Assembly: GCF_002258315.1 (NCBI RefSeq)
Contig: NZ_NOYD01000005.1
Span: forward strand, 55,584-119,583
Direction: 5' to 3'
Origin: Rhodococcus sp. 06-462-5
GTDB lineage: Bacteria; Actinomycetota; Actinomycetes; Mycobacteriales; Mycobacteriaceae
Length of the DNA stretch: 64,000 nt
Under the pieces are notes generated by a model. The model ran no database searches. It saw only the letters and a list, made by a program, of their open reading frames with translations, and was not told the origin of the DNA. Position numbers and translations under genes: made by a program. This document shows, one piece after another, positions 1-8,859 of the stretch. Each line of letters starts with the position of its first letter. The first letter of the stretch is position 1.

Positions 1-1110
1 GCCCACACCCTCACCGGTGACGGCATGAGCATCGTGTTCCGCAAGGGTCTTCCCTTGGAGGACATGGAGTTCCACCAGTTCCACCCGACAGGTCTCGCAG
101 GCCTGGGCATCCTCATCTCCGAGGCCGTGCGCGGCGAGGGCGGCATCCTGCGAAACGAGTCGGGTGAACGCTTCATGGAGCGCTACGCACCGACCATCAA
201 GGACCTCGCGCCCCGCGATATCGTGGCGCGTTCGATGGTGCTCGAAGTTCTCGAAGGACGCGGCGGCGGCCCGAACAAGGACTACGTCTACATCGACGTC
301 ACGCACATCCCCGAGGAAGTTCTGGACGAGAAGCTCCCGGACATCATGGAGTTCTCGCGCACGTATCTCGGTGTCGACCCCGTCAAGGAGCCGGTGCCCG
401 TGTACCCGACGTGCCACTACGTCATGGGCGGCATCCCCACCAAGATCCGCGGCGAGGTTCTGCGCAACAACGAGGACATCGTCCCCGGCCTCTACGCGGC
501 CGGCGAATGCGCCTGCGTCTCCGTGCACGGAGCCAACCGCCTCGGCACCAACTCGCTGCTCGACATCAACGTCTTCGGACGTCGTGCCGGCATCGCCGCG
601 GCCGAGTACGCGAACTCGGTCGACTTCACCCCGCTCCCCGAGGAGCCGGCGAAGATGGTCCAGGACTGGCTCGAATTGATCCTGTCGGACCACGGCCACG
701 AGCGCGCAGCCGACATCCGCACCGAGATGCAGCAGTCGATGGACAACAACGCATCGGTGTTCCGTACCGAGGAACGTCTCGAGACGGCGCTCAAGGATGT
801 CCGCGCCCTCAAGGAGCGGTACAACAAGATCACCGTCGAGGACAAGGGCAAGCGCTACAACAGCGACCTGCTCGAGGCGATCGAACTCGGCTTCCTGCTC
901 GAAATGGCGGAGGTCACGGTCGTCGGCGCACTCAACCGGAAGGAATCGCGCGGCGGACACGCTCGCGAGGACTACCCCGAGCGCAACGACGCCGAGTACA
1001 TGAAGCACACCATGGCCTACAAAGAGGGCGAAGGTCTGCTCACCGAGATCCGCTTGGATTACAAGCCGGTAATCCAAACCCGCTACGAGCCGATGGAGCG
1101 GAAGTACTGA
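1..1110 (+). CDS. sdhA: Succinate dehydrogenase flavoprotein subunit (3' part)
   Basis: The first base is already in frame, so the 5' end lies outside the window; 369 residues are visible. SdhA carries FAD and oxidises succinate to fumarate in respiratory complex II on the cytoplasmic face of the membrane. Visible family signatures are the substrate-site FHPTG motif, the RGEGG segment, the APRDIVAR segment around the catalytic arginine region, and GANRLGTNSL near the C-terminus, where the FAD domain closes. It ends one base before sdhB, so the two are cotranscribed. The truncation is a window edge, not a defect. Confidence 0.97.
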   Translation, partial: AHTLTGDGMSIVFRKGLPLEDMEFHQFHPTGLAGLGILISEAVRGEGGILRNESGERFMERYAPTIKDLAPRDIVARSMVLEVLEGRGGGPNKDYVYIDVTHIPEEVLDEKLPDIMEFSRTYLGVDPVKEPVPVYPTCHYVMGGIPTKIRGEVLRNNEDIVPGLYAAGECACVSVHGANRLGTNSLLDINVFGRRAGIAAAEYANSVDFTPLPEEPAKMVQDWLELILSDHGHERAADIRTEMQQSMDNNASVFRTEERLETALKDVRALKERYNKITVEDKGKRYNSDLLEAIELGFLLEMAEVTVVGALNRKESRGGHAREDYPERNDAEYMKHTMAYKEGEGLLTEIRLDYKPVIQTRYEPMERKY

Positions 1111-1111
1111 T

Positions 1112-1894
1112 ATGAGCGCACCCACCCTGGACAAGAAGTCCAACGAGTCCGACCTGCCGCCCGTCCCCGAGGGCGCGGTGATGGTCAACCTCAAGATCGC
1201 GCGCTTCAATCCCGAGAACGGTGACGGTCAGCGCTGGGACACCTTCCAGGTCCCCACCCTGGCCACCGACCGTCTGCTCAACCTGCTGCTGTACGTGAAG
1301 GGCTACCTGGACGGAACGCTGACGTTCCGTCGCTCGTGCGCACACGGTGTCTGTGGCAGTGACGCGATGCGAATCAACGGTGTCAACCGTCTCGCCTGCA
1401 AGGTGCTCATGCGCGACATGCTCCCCAAGGACTCGTCGAAGACGCTGAACATCACCATCGAGCCCATCAAGGGTCTGCCGGTGGAGAAGGACCTCATCGT
1501 CGACATGGAACCCTTCTTCGACGCGTTCCGCGCCGTGAAGCCGTTCCTGATGACGACGGGCAACGAGCCGACCCGCGAGCGGATCCAGTCCGCAGCGGAC
1601 CGCGCCCGGTTCGACGACACCACCAAGTGCATCCTGTGCGCGTGCTGCACCACCTCGTGCCCCGTGTTCTGGAGCGACGGCAGCTACTTCGGTCCGGCCG
1701 CCATCGTCAACGCGCACCGGTTCATCTTCGACAGCCGTGACGAGGGTGCAACCGAGCGTCTGGACATCCTCAACGATGTCGAGGGTGTGTGGCGTTGCCG
1801 CACCACCTTCAACTGCACCGACGCATGCCCTCGCGGCATCCAGGTGACCAAGGCGATCCAGGAAGTCAAGCGCGCGTTGCTGTTCGCACGCTGA
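1112..1894 (+). CDS. sdhB: Succinate dehydrogenase iron-sulfur subunit
   Basis: This 260-residue protein passes electrons from SdhA to the membrane anchors of complex II. The plant-type 2Fe-2S ligands are Cys76, Cys81 and Cys96, with Asp84 where ferredoxins have the third Cys; an Asp here is also known from other SdhB proteins. Cys173, Cys176, Cys179, Cys183, Cys229, Cys235 and Cys239 make up the C-terminal 4Fe-4S and 3Fe-4S motifs. The length is normal. A strong hairpin follows the stop, so this is probably the last gene of the sdh operon. Confidence 0.97.
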   Translation: MSAPTLDKKSNESDLPPVPEGAVMVNLKIARFNPENGDGQRWDTFQVPTLATDRLLNLLLYVKGYLDGTLTFRRSCAHGVCGSDAMRINGVNRLACKVLMRDMLPKDSSKTLNITIEPIKGLPVEKDLIVDMEPFFDAFRAVKPFLMTTGNEPTRERIQSAADRARFDDTTKCILCACCTTSCPVFWSDGSYFGPAAIVNAHRFIFDSRDEGATERLDILNDVEGVWRCRTTFNCTDACPRGIQVTKAIQEVKRALLFAR

Positions 1895-1910
1895 CAGCCT
1901 CTCGCCCCGA

Positions 1911-1950
1911 CGTAAAGCGCCCCTTCGCACACGCGAAGGGGCGCTTTACG
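1911..1950. terminator. Bidirectional terminator hairpin
   Basis: A perfect 17-bp inverted repeat (arms 1911-1927 and 1934-1950), extendable by one C:G pair to a 4-nt loop, lies between the convergent sdhB and acyl-CoA dehydrogenase genes. The outer part of the stem is A/T-rich on both strands. The position and symmetry fit termination in both directions. Confidence 0.8.
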
Positions 1951-1957
1951 TTCTGTG

Positions 1958-3163
1958 TCAGACGAACGCGCCGAAGCCCGTCACTCCGCGGCCGACGATC
2001 AGGTTGTTGATCTGCGCGGTCCCCTCGTAGGAGTACAGGGCCTCGGCGTCGGCGAAGAATCTGATGACGTCGTGCTCGATGAGAATTCCGTTGCCGCCCA
2101 GGATCTCTCGGGCCCAGCCGACGACCTCGCGCAGCCGCGTCGTACAGAACGTCTTGGCCAGCGCCGCATGTTCGTCGTGGTGGACGCCATTGCCCTGCAG
2201 CTGAGAAACACGAATCGCCATGCCGAGCGAGGCGGTGATGTTCGCCGTCATGCGGGCGATCAGGTCGGAGATCAGCTGGAACGACGCGATCGGGGATCCG
2301 AACTGTTCGCGTTCGCGCGCATAGGCCACGGCCCGCTCGTACGCACCCATCATCACGCCCACCGCCTGGAACGCCACTCCTCCGCGGGTCAGACGGAGCA
2401 CCTTCGCGGTGTCGGCGAACGAGTTGGCCTCGGCCAGCTTGTTGGCGACCGGGACTCGGCAGTTCTCCAGATGGATGTCCGCGTTCTCGACCGCGCGGAG
2501 CGAGTACTTGCCCTCGATCTTCTCGGCCCGGAACCCCTCGAATCCCTGCTCGACGACGAAACCCTTGACCTCGCCGTCGGCCTCGTCCTTGGCGAACACG
2601 ATGGTCAGGTCTGCGAAGGTGGCGTTTCCGATCCAGCGCTTGCTGCCGTTGAGGATCCAGTGATCACCGTCGAGGCGAGCGGTGGTCTCGAGTCCGCCTG
2701 CGACGTCGGAGCCACCGTGCGGTTCGGACAGTCCGAACGCGCCGATCGTCTCCATTCGGCGCATGGCGGGCAACCAGCGCTGTCGCTGCTCCTCGGACCC
2801 CAGAATCGAGATACTGCTCATCGCCAGCGAACTGTGCACGCTGAACATCGTTCCGGTGGACGGATCGACCCGCGCGAACTCCATTTCGAGCCAGCCGGTG
2901 AGCAGCTTGCGCGAGGCCTTGCGATCGTCGAACCCGTAGCCGAGACCGGCGATTTCGAGTTCGGCGATCTTCGGCATCAGGTGCACCGGAGAGGCGGCCT
3001 TCTCCCAGAATTCGTTCGCTCGCGGCGCGACCTCGTCCTGCAGGAACCTGCGGGTACGCAGAACGATCTCGGTCTCGGCGTCGTCGAGCATGCTCTGATA
3101 CCCGTAGAAATCGGATTCGAGGAAGTCCGGCGACAATGGTCCGAGGGGCTCGTGCTCGCTCAT
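1958..3163 (-). CDS. Acyl-CoA dehydrogenase, glutaryl-CoA dehydrogenase-like
   Basis: This 401-residue FAD enzyme oxidises an acyl-CoA at the alpha-beta position. The family signature GLSEPHGGSD lies mid-protein. The catalytic base is probably Glu380 within YEGT near the C-terminus; that local motif is shared with glutaryl-CoA dehydrogenase-type members. The substrate cannot be read from sequence, and glutaryl-CoA is only the best guess. The ATG at 3163 is preceded by a GAAGGAGC-type ribosome site. The gene is convergent with sdhB and followed downstream by an unrelated sugar ABC operon on the same strand. Confidence 0.9.
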   Translation of the reverse strand: MSEHEPLGPLSPDFLESDFYGYQSMLDDAETEIVLRTRRFLQDEVAPRANEFWEKAASPVHLMPKIAELEIAGLGYGFDDRKASRKLLTGWLEMEFARVDPSTGTMFSVHSSLAMSSISILGSEEQRQRWLPAMRRMETIGAFGLSEPHGGSDVAGGLETTARLDGDHWILNGSKRWIGNATFADLTIVFAKDEADGEVKGFVVEQGFEGFRAEKIEGKYSLRAVENADIHLENCRVPVANKLAEANSFADTAKVLRLTRGGVAFQAVGVMMGAYERAVAYAREREQFGSPIASFQLISDLIARMTANITASLGMAIRVSQLQGNGVHHDEHAALAKTFCTTRLREVVGWAREILGGNGILIEHDVIRFFADAEALYSYEGTAQINNLIVGRGVTGFGAFV

Positions 3164-3258
3164 GTTCGGCTCCTTCGTCTGGCACCTCCGTCGGGCACCG
3201 CTACCGATCTTCTACCCGCCGCGCCCGATTCTCACGCATGCATCGAGGCCCCGAGATG

Positions 3259-4041
3259 TCAGCGGCGCAGTTCGTCGGACAAGGTCGCCAGTTCGTCGCC
3301 GCCTGCCATTTCCTTGGTGAGGTCGTCGAGCGAGATGTCGTCGCGCGCGCAGTCCAATGTCTGACGTCCACGATCGAGGAGGACGAAGTGGTCGCCGACC
3401 ATGTACGCGTGATGAGGATTGTGGGTGATGAACACGACGCCGAAGCCCTTCTCCCGGGCTGCCGAGATGTACCGGAGAACCATGCCGGACTGCTTGACGC
3501 CGAGAGCGGCTGTCGGCTCGTCGAGAATGAGCACTCGGGCACCGAAGAAGATGGCGCGAGCGATGGCCACGCACTGACGTTGGCCACCGGACAGCGAGCC
3601 GATGGGGGCATCGACATCCGGCAGATCGATACCCATCTTGCGGAGTTCGTCGATGGTTCTCGCGCGCATCGCTCGGGTGTCGAGGGTCTTGAAGATCTTG
3701 CCCTTGCGCAGCTCCTGACCGAGAAAGAAGTTGCGCCACACCGGCCTCAGGGACACGACCGCGAGGTCCTGGTAGACCGTGGAGATGCCCTGATCCACCG
3801 CCTGCTTGGGAGAGCCGAACGTGGTCGCCTCGCCGTCGACGAGCAATTCCCCCTCCGACTGCCGATGCAACCCGGACATGATCTTGATCAGAGTGGACTT
3901 GCCCGCGCCGTTGTCACCGAGAACGCAGGTGACCTCACCGGCACCGACTCGGAGGTCTATCCCGTGCAGGGCGATGATGTTGCCGTAGCTCTTGCCCACG
4001 CCTTTCAGCTCGATCAGGGGCGTGTTCGCGGAAGACGTCAT
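3259..4041 (-). CDS. Sugar ABC transporter ATP-binding protein (FrcA-type)
   Basis: This 260-residue ATPase powers the importer formed with the next two genes. Walker A lies at residues 42-50 (GDNGAGKST), the LSGGQR signature at about 149-154 and Walker B (LILDEPT) at about 171-177. It has one ATPase domain, as in fructose-type FrcA importers, rather than the fused pair seen in RbsA. The open frame runs on upstream to 4497, but that part overlaps the permease and is a shadow. The ATG at 4041, two bases after the permease stop and preceded by AAAAGG, is the real start. Confidence 0.93.
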   Translation of the reverse strand: MTSSANTPLIELKGVGKSYGNIIALHGIDLRVGAGEVTCVLGDNGAGKSTLIKIMSGLHRQSEGELLVDGEATTFGSPKQAVDQGISTVYQDLAVVSLRPVWRNFFLGQELRKGKIFKTLDTRAMRARTIDELRKMGIDLPDVDAPIGSLSGGQRQCVAIARAIFFGARVLILDEPTAALGVKQSGMVLRYISAAREKGFGVVFITHNPHHAYMVGDHFVLLDRGRQTLDCARDDISLDDLTKEMAGGDELATLSDELRR

Positions 4042-4043
4042 GG

Positions 4044-5102
4044 TCACCTTTTCGCCGCGTAGTTGCGGAAGGAGCTGTTCGCGATCACTGCGAACAGCAG
4101 CATCGCGCCGAGGAAGAACTTGAACCAGTCCGGGTTCCAGCCTGCGTAGACGATGCCCTGGTTGGTCATGCCGAAGATGAACGCTCCGATGAAGGCACCG
4201 ACGGCCGTGCCGTATCCACCGGTGAGCAGGCATCCGCCGATGACGGCGGCGATGATGTAGAGGAACTCGTTGCCCACGCCCTGGCCGGACTGAACGGTGT
4301 CGAACGCGAACAGCAGGTGCATGCCGACGAACCAGGCGCAGAAGCCGACGAACATGAACAAACCGATCTTGACCCGGGTGACCGGTACCCCGACCGCACG
4401 CGCCGATTCCTGGTTGCCGCCGACAGCGAAGATCCAGTTGCCGATGCGGGTCTTCATCAGCACCCAGGTCGCGGCGAGGGTGAACACGATCCACCACACC
4501 ACGGTGATGCGGACCGAGACCCCCAGCACCGAGAACGAGGACGAGAACGCTGCCTTGGCCGAGTCGAAACCCTCCATGTCCGAGATGGACGGGGTGGCGA
4601 CCTGGCCGGTGACGAGCTTGGTGACGGCGAGATTGATGCCGGTGAGCATCAGGAACGACGCCAACGTGATCAGGAACGACGGAATCTTGGTCGTCATCAC
4701 CAGGTAGCCGTTGAGAAACCCGACCGCGAGTGCCAGCAGCAGCGCCAGCGCCGAGCCGGCCCAGACGTTCAGGTGCAGGTTGTAGGCCAGCATGGAGGCC
4801 ATGATCGAGGAGAACGTCACCGCGACCCCGGTGGAGAGGTCGAATTCACCGCCGATCATCAACAGGGAGACACCGATCGCCATGATGCCGATGGTCGAGG
4901 ACGCGTACAGCACGGTGGCCAGAGCCTCGGGCGATCGAAACGGCGGTGCCACGATGAAGAAGAAGACGAAAATGGCGACCGCGCCGAACAGCGCCCCGAC
5001 CTCCGGGCGAATCAGCAACCGCTGCAACGGCTTCTGCTTCTTGACCCGCTCGTCTGTGATCACGGTGTGTTCGGACAGAGCCGGATCGGCCTGAGTGGAC
5101 AT
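4044..5102 (-). CDS. Sugar ABC transporter permease (FrcC/RbsC-type)
   Basis: The 352-residue protein is strongly hydrophobic, with roughly eight to ten membrane segments after a charged N-terminal tail of about 35 residues. It matches the branched-chain/sugar permease family (BPD_transp_2) that pairs with Peripla_BP_4 lipoproteins. It lies 29 bases after the binding protein and 2 bases before the ATPase, so the three form one operon. The sugar is unknown. Confidence 0.92.
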   Translation of the reverse strand: MSTQADPALSEHTVITDERVKKQKPLQRLLIRPEVGALFGAVAIFVFFFIVAPPFRSPEALATVLYASSTIGIMAIGVSLLMIGGEFDLSTGVAVTFSSIMASMLAYNLHLNVWAGSALALLLALAVGFLNGYLVMTTKIPSFLITLASFLMLTGINLAVTKLVTGQVATPSISDMEGFDSAKAAFSSSFSVLGVSVRITVVWWIVFTLAATWVLMKTRIGNWIFAVGGNQESARAVGVPVTRVKIGLFMFVGFCAWFVGMHLLFAFDTVQSGQGVGNEFLYIIAAVIGGCLLTGGYGTAVGAFIGAFIFGMTNQGIVYAGWNPDWFKFFLGAMLLFAVIANSSFRNYAAKR

Positions 5103-5131
5103 GAGATTCCTTCCGCGCCGAGGCGACGCAC

Positions 5132-6136
5132 TCAGCGCGTGCCGTTACGGGCGTACTCGGCGACCGCGTCGATGTTGGTCGTATCGATGAACGCGGGACC
5201 GGTCAGCACCGGGGTGCCGCCGCCGATGGTGTTGCCGTTGTTGAGGTAGAGCCACAGCGAATCGATGGCCAGGTAACCCTGCAGGTAGGGCTGCTGATCG
5301 ATGGCCCACGCCACGTCGCCCGACTCGATCGAATCGACGAGTGCGGCGTTGGTGTCGAACGTGACGATCGTGGCGTCGCTGCCCGCATTGTTCTTGGACT
5401 GCACCGCCGTCAGAGCGATCGGAGCGGCCAGTGCGATGACGTGGTCGATGCTCGGATCCTGCTGCAGCTTGGCGGTGATGGTCGACTCGACGGACGGCAT
5501 GTCCTTGCTGTTGACGTTGAGGATCTCGGTCGAGCCCCCGGTGAAGCCTTGCCTGACACCGGCGCAGCGGGCCTCGAGTGCCACGGCACCCTGCTCCTGA
5601 ATGATGCACAGGGTCTTGCGTGCACCGTCCTCGGTGAGCCGGGCCCCGGCAGCCTGTCCGGCGATGGTCTCGTCCTGGCCGAAGTACTGCTGCACTCCCA
5701 TGTCCTTCCAGGAGTCGTAGCCGGAATTGAACGCGACCACCGGAATGCCTGCGGCGGTTGCCGTCTCGACCGAGGGTGCCATCGCGTCGGGCTTGGCCAG
5801 GGTGACCGCGATGCCGTCGACCTGGGAATCGATCGCACTCTGGACGAGGTTGGCCTGGTTGGGCGCTTCTGGATCTGCGGAGTAACGCAGTTCGATGTTG
5901 TCCTTGGCTGCGGCGGCCTCGGCACCCTTGCGAACCAGATCCCAGAAGGTGTCGCCGGGAACCTCGTGCGTGATCATCGCGATCGTCGCCGACGGCGTAT
6001 CGGCTACGCCCGCGTTGCTTCCGTCGTCGGACGAGCGAGGGGCACCACCGGTGCTCGAACAGGCAGCGACAGTCAGTGCCGCGACCGCACAGATCGCTCC
6101 GACCGCGATCGGCCCGCGCCTTTGCCGAAACCTCAT
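5132..6136 (-). CDS. Sugar ABC transporter substrate-binding lipoprotein (FrcB-type)
   Basis: The 334-residue protein has a basic, hydrophobic signal peptide ending in a lipobox with lipidated Cys26, so it should be anchored outside the membrane. The mature part is a Peripla_BP_4 (ribose/fructose-binding) fold, with the typical opening strand (TIAMITHEVPGDTFW) and hinge segments such as VVAFNSGY. It is the first gene of the importer operon, and the 212-bp region upstream should carry the promoter. No nearby sugar kinase or regulator reveals the substrate. Confidence 0.92.
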   Translation of the reverse strand: MRFRQRRGPIAVGAICAVAALTVAACSSTGGAPRSSDDGSNAGVADTPSATIAMITHEVPGDTFWDLVRKGAEAAAAKDNIELRYSADPEAPNQANLVQSAIDSQVDGIAVTLAKPDAMAPSVETATAAGIPVVAFNSGYDSWKDMGVQQYFGQDETIAGQAAGARLTEDGARKTLCIIQEQGAVALEARCAGVRQGFTGGSTEILNVNSKDMPSVESTITAKLQQDPSIDHVIALAAPIALTAVQSKNNAGSDATIVTFDTNAALVDSIESGDVAWAIDQQPYLQGYLAIDSLWLYLNNGNTIGGGTPVLTGPAFIDTTNIDAVAEYARNGTR

Positions 6137-6287
6137 TGCACTTCCCTTTCCAACAACCGGCTCTCGAACACCGACGAATCCGAGCCGCCGACCTGATCAC
6201 TGTAAGAAACGATGGATACCCGCCACGCATCTTCGACGATTATTCGTCAGGCGACGCAACCGGTATGCGCAGCACCGGACCTCGGAC

Positions 6288-6303
6288 ATGAGAGAACTCT
6301 CAT
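6288..6303. promoter_or_regulatory. 16-bp dyad, candidate response-regulator site
   Basis: ATGAGAGAACTCTCAT has perfect 7-bp arms around a central AA and lies 45 bp before the GTG of the first Asp/Trp-rich gene. A related GTTCTCA heptamer occurs twice near the second Asp/Trp-rich gene (9330-9365). Control by the response regulator encoded between them is inferred. Confidence 0.45.
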
Positions 6304-6348
6304 CTCCGATTCACGTAGCCACAATCCACCGTCGTCAGACTCGTCCGT

Positions 6349-6681
6349 GTGCGAACCATCATCGTCTCGGCCCTGGGACTGCTCACGCTCGCCGTGCTCG
6401 TCGCAGCATTGCTGACGACTCGATCGACGGGCGAGCAGACCCCGTTGCCCGCACCCATCGTCGCACCCGCCGCACCCGTGCAATCCGCCCCGGGTACTCC
6501 GGGGCCCGTTCCCCCTGTACCGGGACCTGGTGATCCCGCGCCCACCACCGTGCCCAACACTGCGCCCGCCACCGCCCCGGAGCCGGTGGCACCGGACGGA
6601 TTCGTGCCCCCGCCGCCGCTGCCGCCTGCCGACTGGGACGATGACTTCGACGACGACTGGGATGACGATGACGACGACTGA
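6349..6681 (+). CDS. Small exported protein with Asp/Trp-rich C-terminal tail
   Basis: This 110-residue protein has an N-terminal hydrophobic segment (about residues 4-23) that should act as a signal or anchor. A long Pro/Ala/Thr/Val linker follows, and the protein ends in an almost purely acidic tail built of DDDW-like units (about residues 94-110). I do not recognise a family. The tail resembles that of the protein encoded at 8860-9261, on the far side of the same two-component system. A polyacidic extracytoplasmic tail suggests cation binding, but that is inference. The GTG start has no clear ribosome site, so a leaderless mRNA is possible. It lies 21 bases ahead of the kinase gene. Confidence 0.75.
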   Translation: MRTIIVSALGLLTLAVLVAALLTTRSTGEQTPLPAPIVAPAAPVQSAPGTPGPVPPVPGPGDPAPTTVPNTAPATAPEPVAPDGFVPPPPLPPADWDDDFDDDWDDDDDD

Positions 6682-6702
6682 CCCTGCTGCGAGACCGACC
6701 AC

Positions 6703-8175
6703 GTGATGCGGACGCGACTGCTCGCCCTACGCCCGACGAGCGCTCGGAGCCGCATCTTCTCGTGGGTGCTGCTGCTGGTGCTGGCATCTCTCGCGGCCGT
6801 CACCGTGACAACCTGGCTGCTCATGATCCGCGCGACCGACAATCGCATGCGCGAATCACTGCGCACCGAGATCGCCGAGTTCACCACCCTCACCGACGCA
6901 GGTGTCGATCCAGGAACCGGCGCACCGTTCGACGACATCAACGACGTGCTCCGCGTGGTGATCACCTACAACCTCGCCCGCCCCAACGAGAAGTTCCTGG
7001 GTTACGTGGACGGCGCGTTCGCCGTACAGAGCAGGCAGCAGGCGCCGGTACGACTGTCCGACGACACCGGCTTCACCGCCGAGGTCGGCTCCGTCACCGC
7101 ACCGGTCGAAGGTTCGTATTCGAGCGCGGCAGGCGAAGTGGTGTACCTCGCGGTGCCGGTCTCGCTGGCGGGCGACTCGGTGCCGGGCGTCGTGGTCGCC
7201 GCCTACTTCGCCGATCAGGAACGCGCCTCGGCCGACGAGACCGCGACCCTGATGCTCGTCGTCGGCGGCGTCACCTCGGTGCTGGCGGCAGTAGGGGCGT
7301 GGTTCGTCGCGGGACGCATCATGTCGCCGATCAGACACATCACCGCCACCGCCAGAACGATCACCGAGACCGACCTGTCCGGCCGAATCACCGACGCCAG
7401 AACGACGGGTCGAGGCGACGACATCGGAGACCTCATCGACACCCTGAACTCGATGCTCGACCGAATCGAGTCCGGCGCGGCGAGTCAGCGCCGATTCCTC
7501 GACGACGCCGGCCACGAGCTCCGCACTCCCATCACCATCGTCCGAGGTCATCTCGATGTGCTCGACCACGGCGACCCCGCCGACGTTGGGGAGACCGTCG
7601 CGCTGGTCGACGACGAACTCGATCGGATGAACCGACTCGTCGCCGACCTGTTGCTGCTCACCCGGGCCGACCAGACGAGCTTCGTCACGCCGGTGGACAC
7701 CGATGTCGACGCGCTCACTCGAAGCGTGTTCGACAAGGTGACCACCCTCGCCGACCGGGAGTGGGTGCTGGAGGCGAGCGCAACCGTCCACGCGCCGCTC
7801 GACGCGCAACGACTGACTCAGGCACTGCTGGCGTTGGCGGACAACGCAACTCACCACACCATGCCCGGCAGTCGCGTCGGCATCGGATCGCAACTGTCCG
7901 ACGGTGACATCCGGTTCTGGGTCACCGACTCGGGCCCGGGAATCGAGCGCGACGAGCAGGAACGAATCTTCGAGCGCTTCGCCCGCGGTCGCAACGGAAC
8001 CAGACGCACCGAGGGCGCGGGGCTCGGACTGTCCATCGTCACCGCCATCGCCCAGGCCCACCGTGGACGGGTGAGTGTCGGCAGCGCCCCGGGGCACGGG
8101 GCCACCTTCACCATCACGATTCCACTGACCGATTCCCCTCCCCTGCAGAAGGATCGACCATGGCCCGCATCCTGA
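6703..8175 (+). CDS. Sensor histidine kinase, OmpR-partner type
   Basis: The protein is about 490 residues, with a GTG at 6703 and an adjacent ATG at 6706 as alternative starts. It has an N-terminal membrane helix (about 22-44), an extracytoplasmic domain, a second helix (about 182-204), a HAMP region, a HisKA domain with the phosphoacceptor His in DDAGHELRTP, and a HATPase domain with DSGPGIE and GAGLGLSI. Its 3' end overlaps the response-regulator gene by 16 bases. The Asp/Trp-rich genes on both sides suggest an envelope or cation signal. No orthologue is recognised with certainty. Confidence 0.93.
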   Translation: MMRTRLLALRPTSARSRIFSWVLLLVLASLAAVTVTTWLLMIRATDNRMRESLRTEIAEFTTLTDAGVDPGTGAPFDDINDVLRVVITYNLARPNEKFLGYVDGAFAVQSRQQAPVRLSDDTGFTAEVGSVTAPVEGSYSSAAGEVVYLAVPVSLAGDSVPGVVVAAYFADQERASADETATLMLVVGGVTSVLAAVGAWFVAGRIMSPIRHITATARTITETDLSGRITDARTTGRGDDIGDLIDTLNSMLDRIESGAASQRRFLDDAGHELRTPITIVRGHLDVLDHGDPADVGETVALVDDELDRMNRLVADLLLLTRADQTSFVTPVDTDVDALTRSVFDKVTTLADREWVLEASATVHAPLDAQRLTQALLALADNATHHTMPGSRVGIGSQLSDGDIRFWVTDSGPGIERDEQERIFERFARGRNGTRRTEGAGLGLSIVTAIAQAHRGRVSVGSAPGHGATFTITIPLTDSPPLQKDRPWPAS

Positions 8176-8822
8176 TCGCCGAAGACGAACCCCGCATCGC
8201 CTCGTTCGTCCACAAGGGGCTCAGAGCGAGCGGTTTCAGCACGACGACGGTCTCCGACGGCAGATCCGCATACGAACACGCCCGCAGCGGTGACTTCGAT
8301 CTGGTGGTACTCGACATCGGCCTGCCGATCATGGACGGCTTCGAAGTACTGCAGCGACTGCGCGGGGAACAATGCGAGATACCGGTGATCGTGTTGACCG
8401 CACGCGACAGCGTCCAGGACGTGGTGTCCGGTCTCGAAACCGGTGCCGACGACTACATGGCCAAGCCGTTCCGATTCGAGGAACTGCTGGCGCGCATCCG
8501 AGTTCGTCTGGGCAGCAAACGAACCGTGGACACCAACCAGCTCACGGTCGCCGACCTCAGTCTCGACCTGCGTACCCGGAGAGCTCTGGTGGGAGACCGT
8601 ACCGTCGACCTGTCGGCCCGTGAGTTCGCCTTGGCCGAGACCTTCATGCGCCACCCCGGCCAGGTCCTCTCGCGAGAGCAACTCCTGTCGCAGGTGTGGG
8701 GCTACGACTTCGACCCGGGCTCCAATGTCGTCGATGTCTACGTCCGCTACCTTCGGGCGAAATTCGGTGCCGCACGAATCGAGACCGTTCGCGGAATGGG
8801 ATACCGACTGTCCGAGACATGA
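8160..8822 (+). CDS. OmpR-family response regulator
   Basis: The 220-residue regulator has a receiver domain with acidic pocket residues EDE at 8-10, phosphoacceptor Asp52 and the TAR/KPF signature, followed by a winged-helix DNA-binding domain ending in VRGMGYRL. Translation is coupled to the upstream kinase through a 16-base overlap. Likely targets, by position and shared heptamers, are the two flanking Asp/Trp-rich genes. Confidence 0.95.
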   Translation: MARILIAEDEPRIASFVHKGLRASGFSTTTVSDGRSAYEHARSGDFDLVVLDIGLPIMDGFEVLQRLRGEQCEIPVIVLTARDSVQDVVSGLETGADDYMAKPFRFEELLARIRVRLGSKRTVDTNQLTVADLSLDLRTRRALVGDRTVDLSAREFALAETFMRHPGQVLSREQLLSQVWGYDFDPGSNVVDVYVRYLRAKFGAARIETVRGMGYRLSET

Positions 8823-8850
8823 GTGGCGTCGGCCGATTACCGACGCCACT
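8822..8850. terminator. Bidirectional terminator hairpin
   Basis: A perfect 11-bp stem (8822-8832 with 8840-8850, 7-nt loop) starts at the last base of the response-regulator stop codon and ends 9 bases before the stop codon of the convergent Asp-rich gene. There is no T-run, as is common in actinobacteria. Confidence 0.7.
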
Positions 8851-8859
8851 GCCCGAGTA

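Noticed and set aside
1955-3364. 469-codon plus-strand frame opposite the acyl-CoA dehydrogenase
   Set aside because: It is antisense to a well-supported gene, lacks domains, and is rich in Arg/Gly/His, as expected of high-GC shadow frames.
4042-4497. N-terminal extension of the sugar ATPase
   Set aside because: It overlaps the permease gene and does not resemble an ATPase; ATG 4041 with AAAAGG fits the family.
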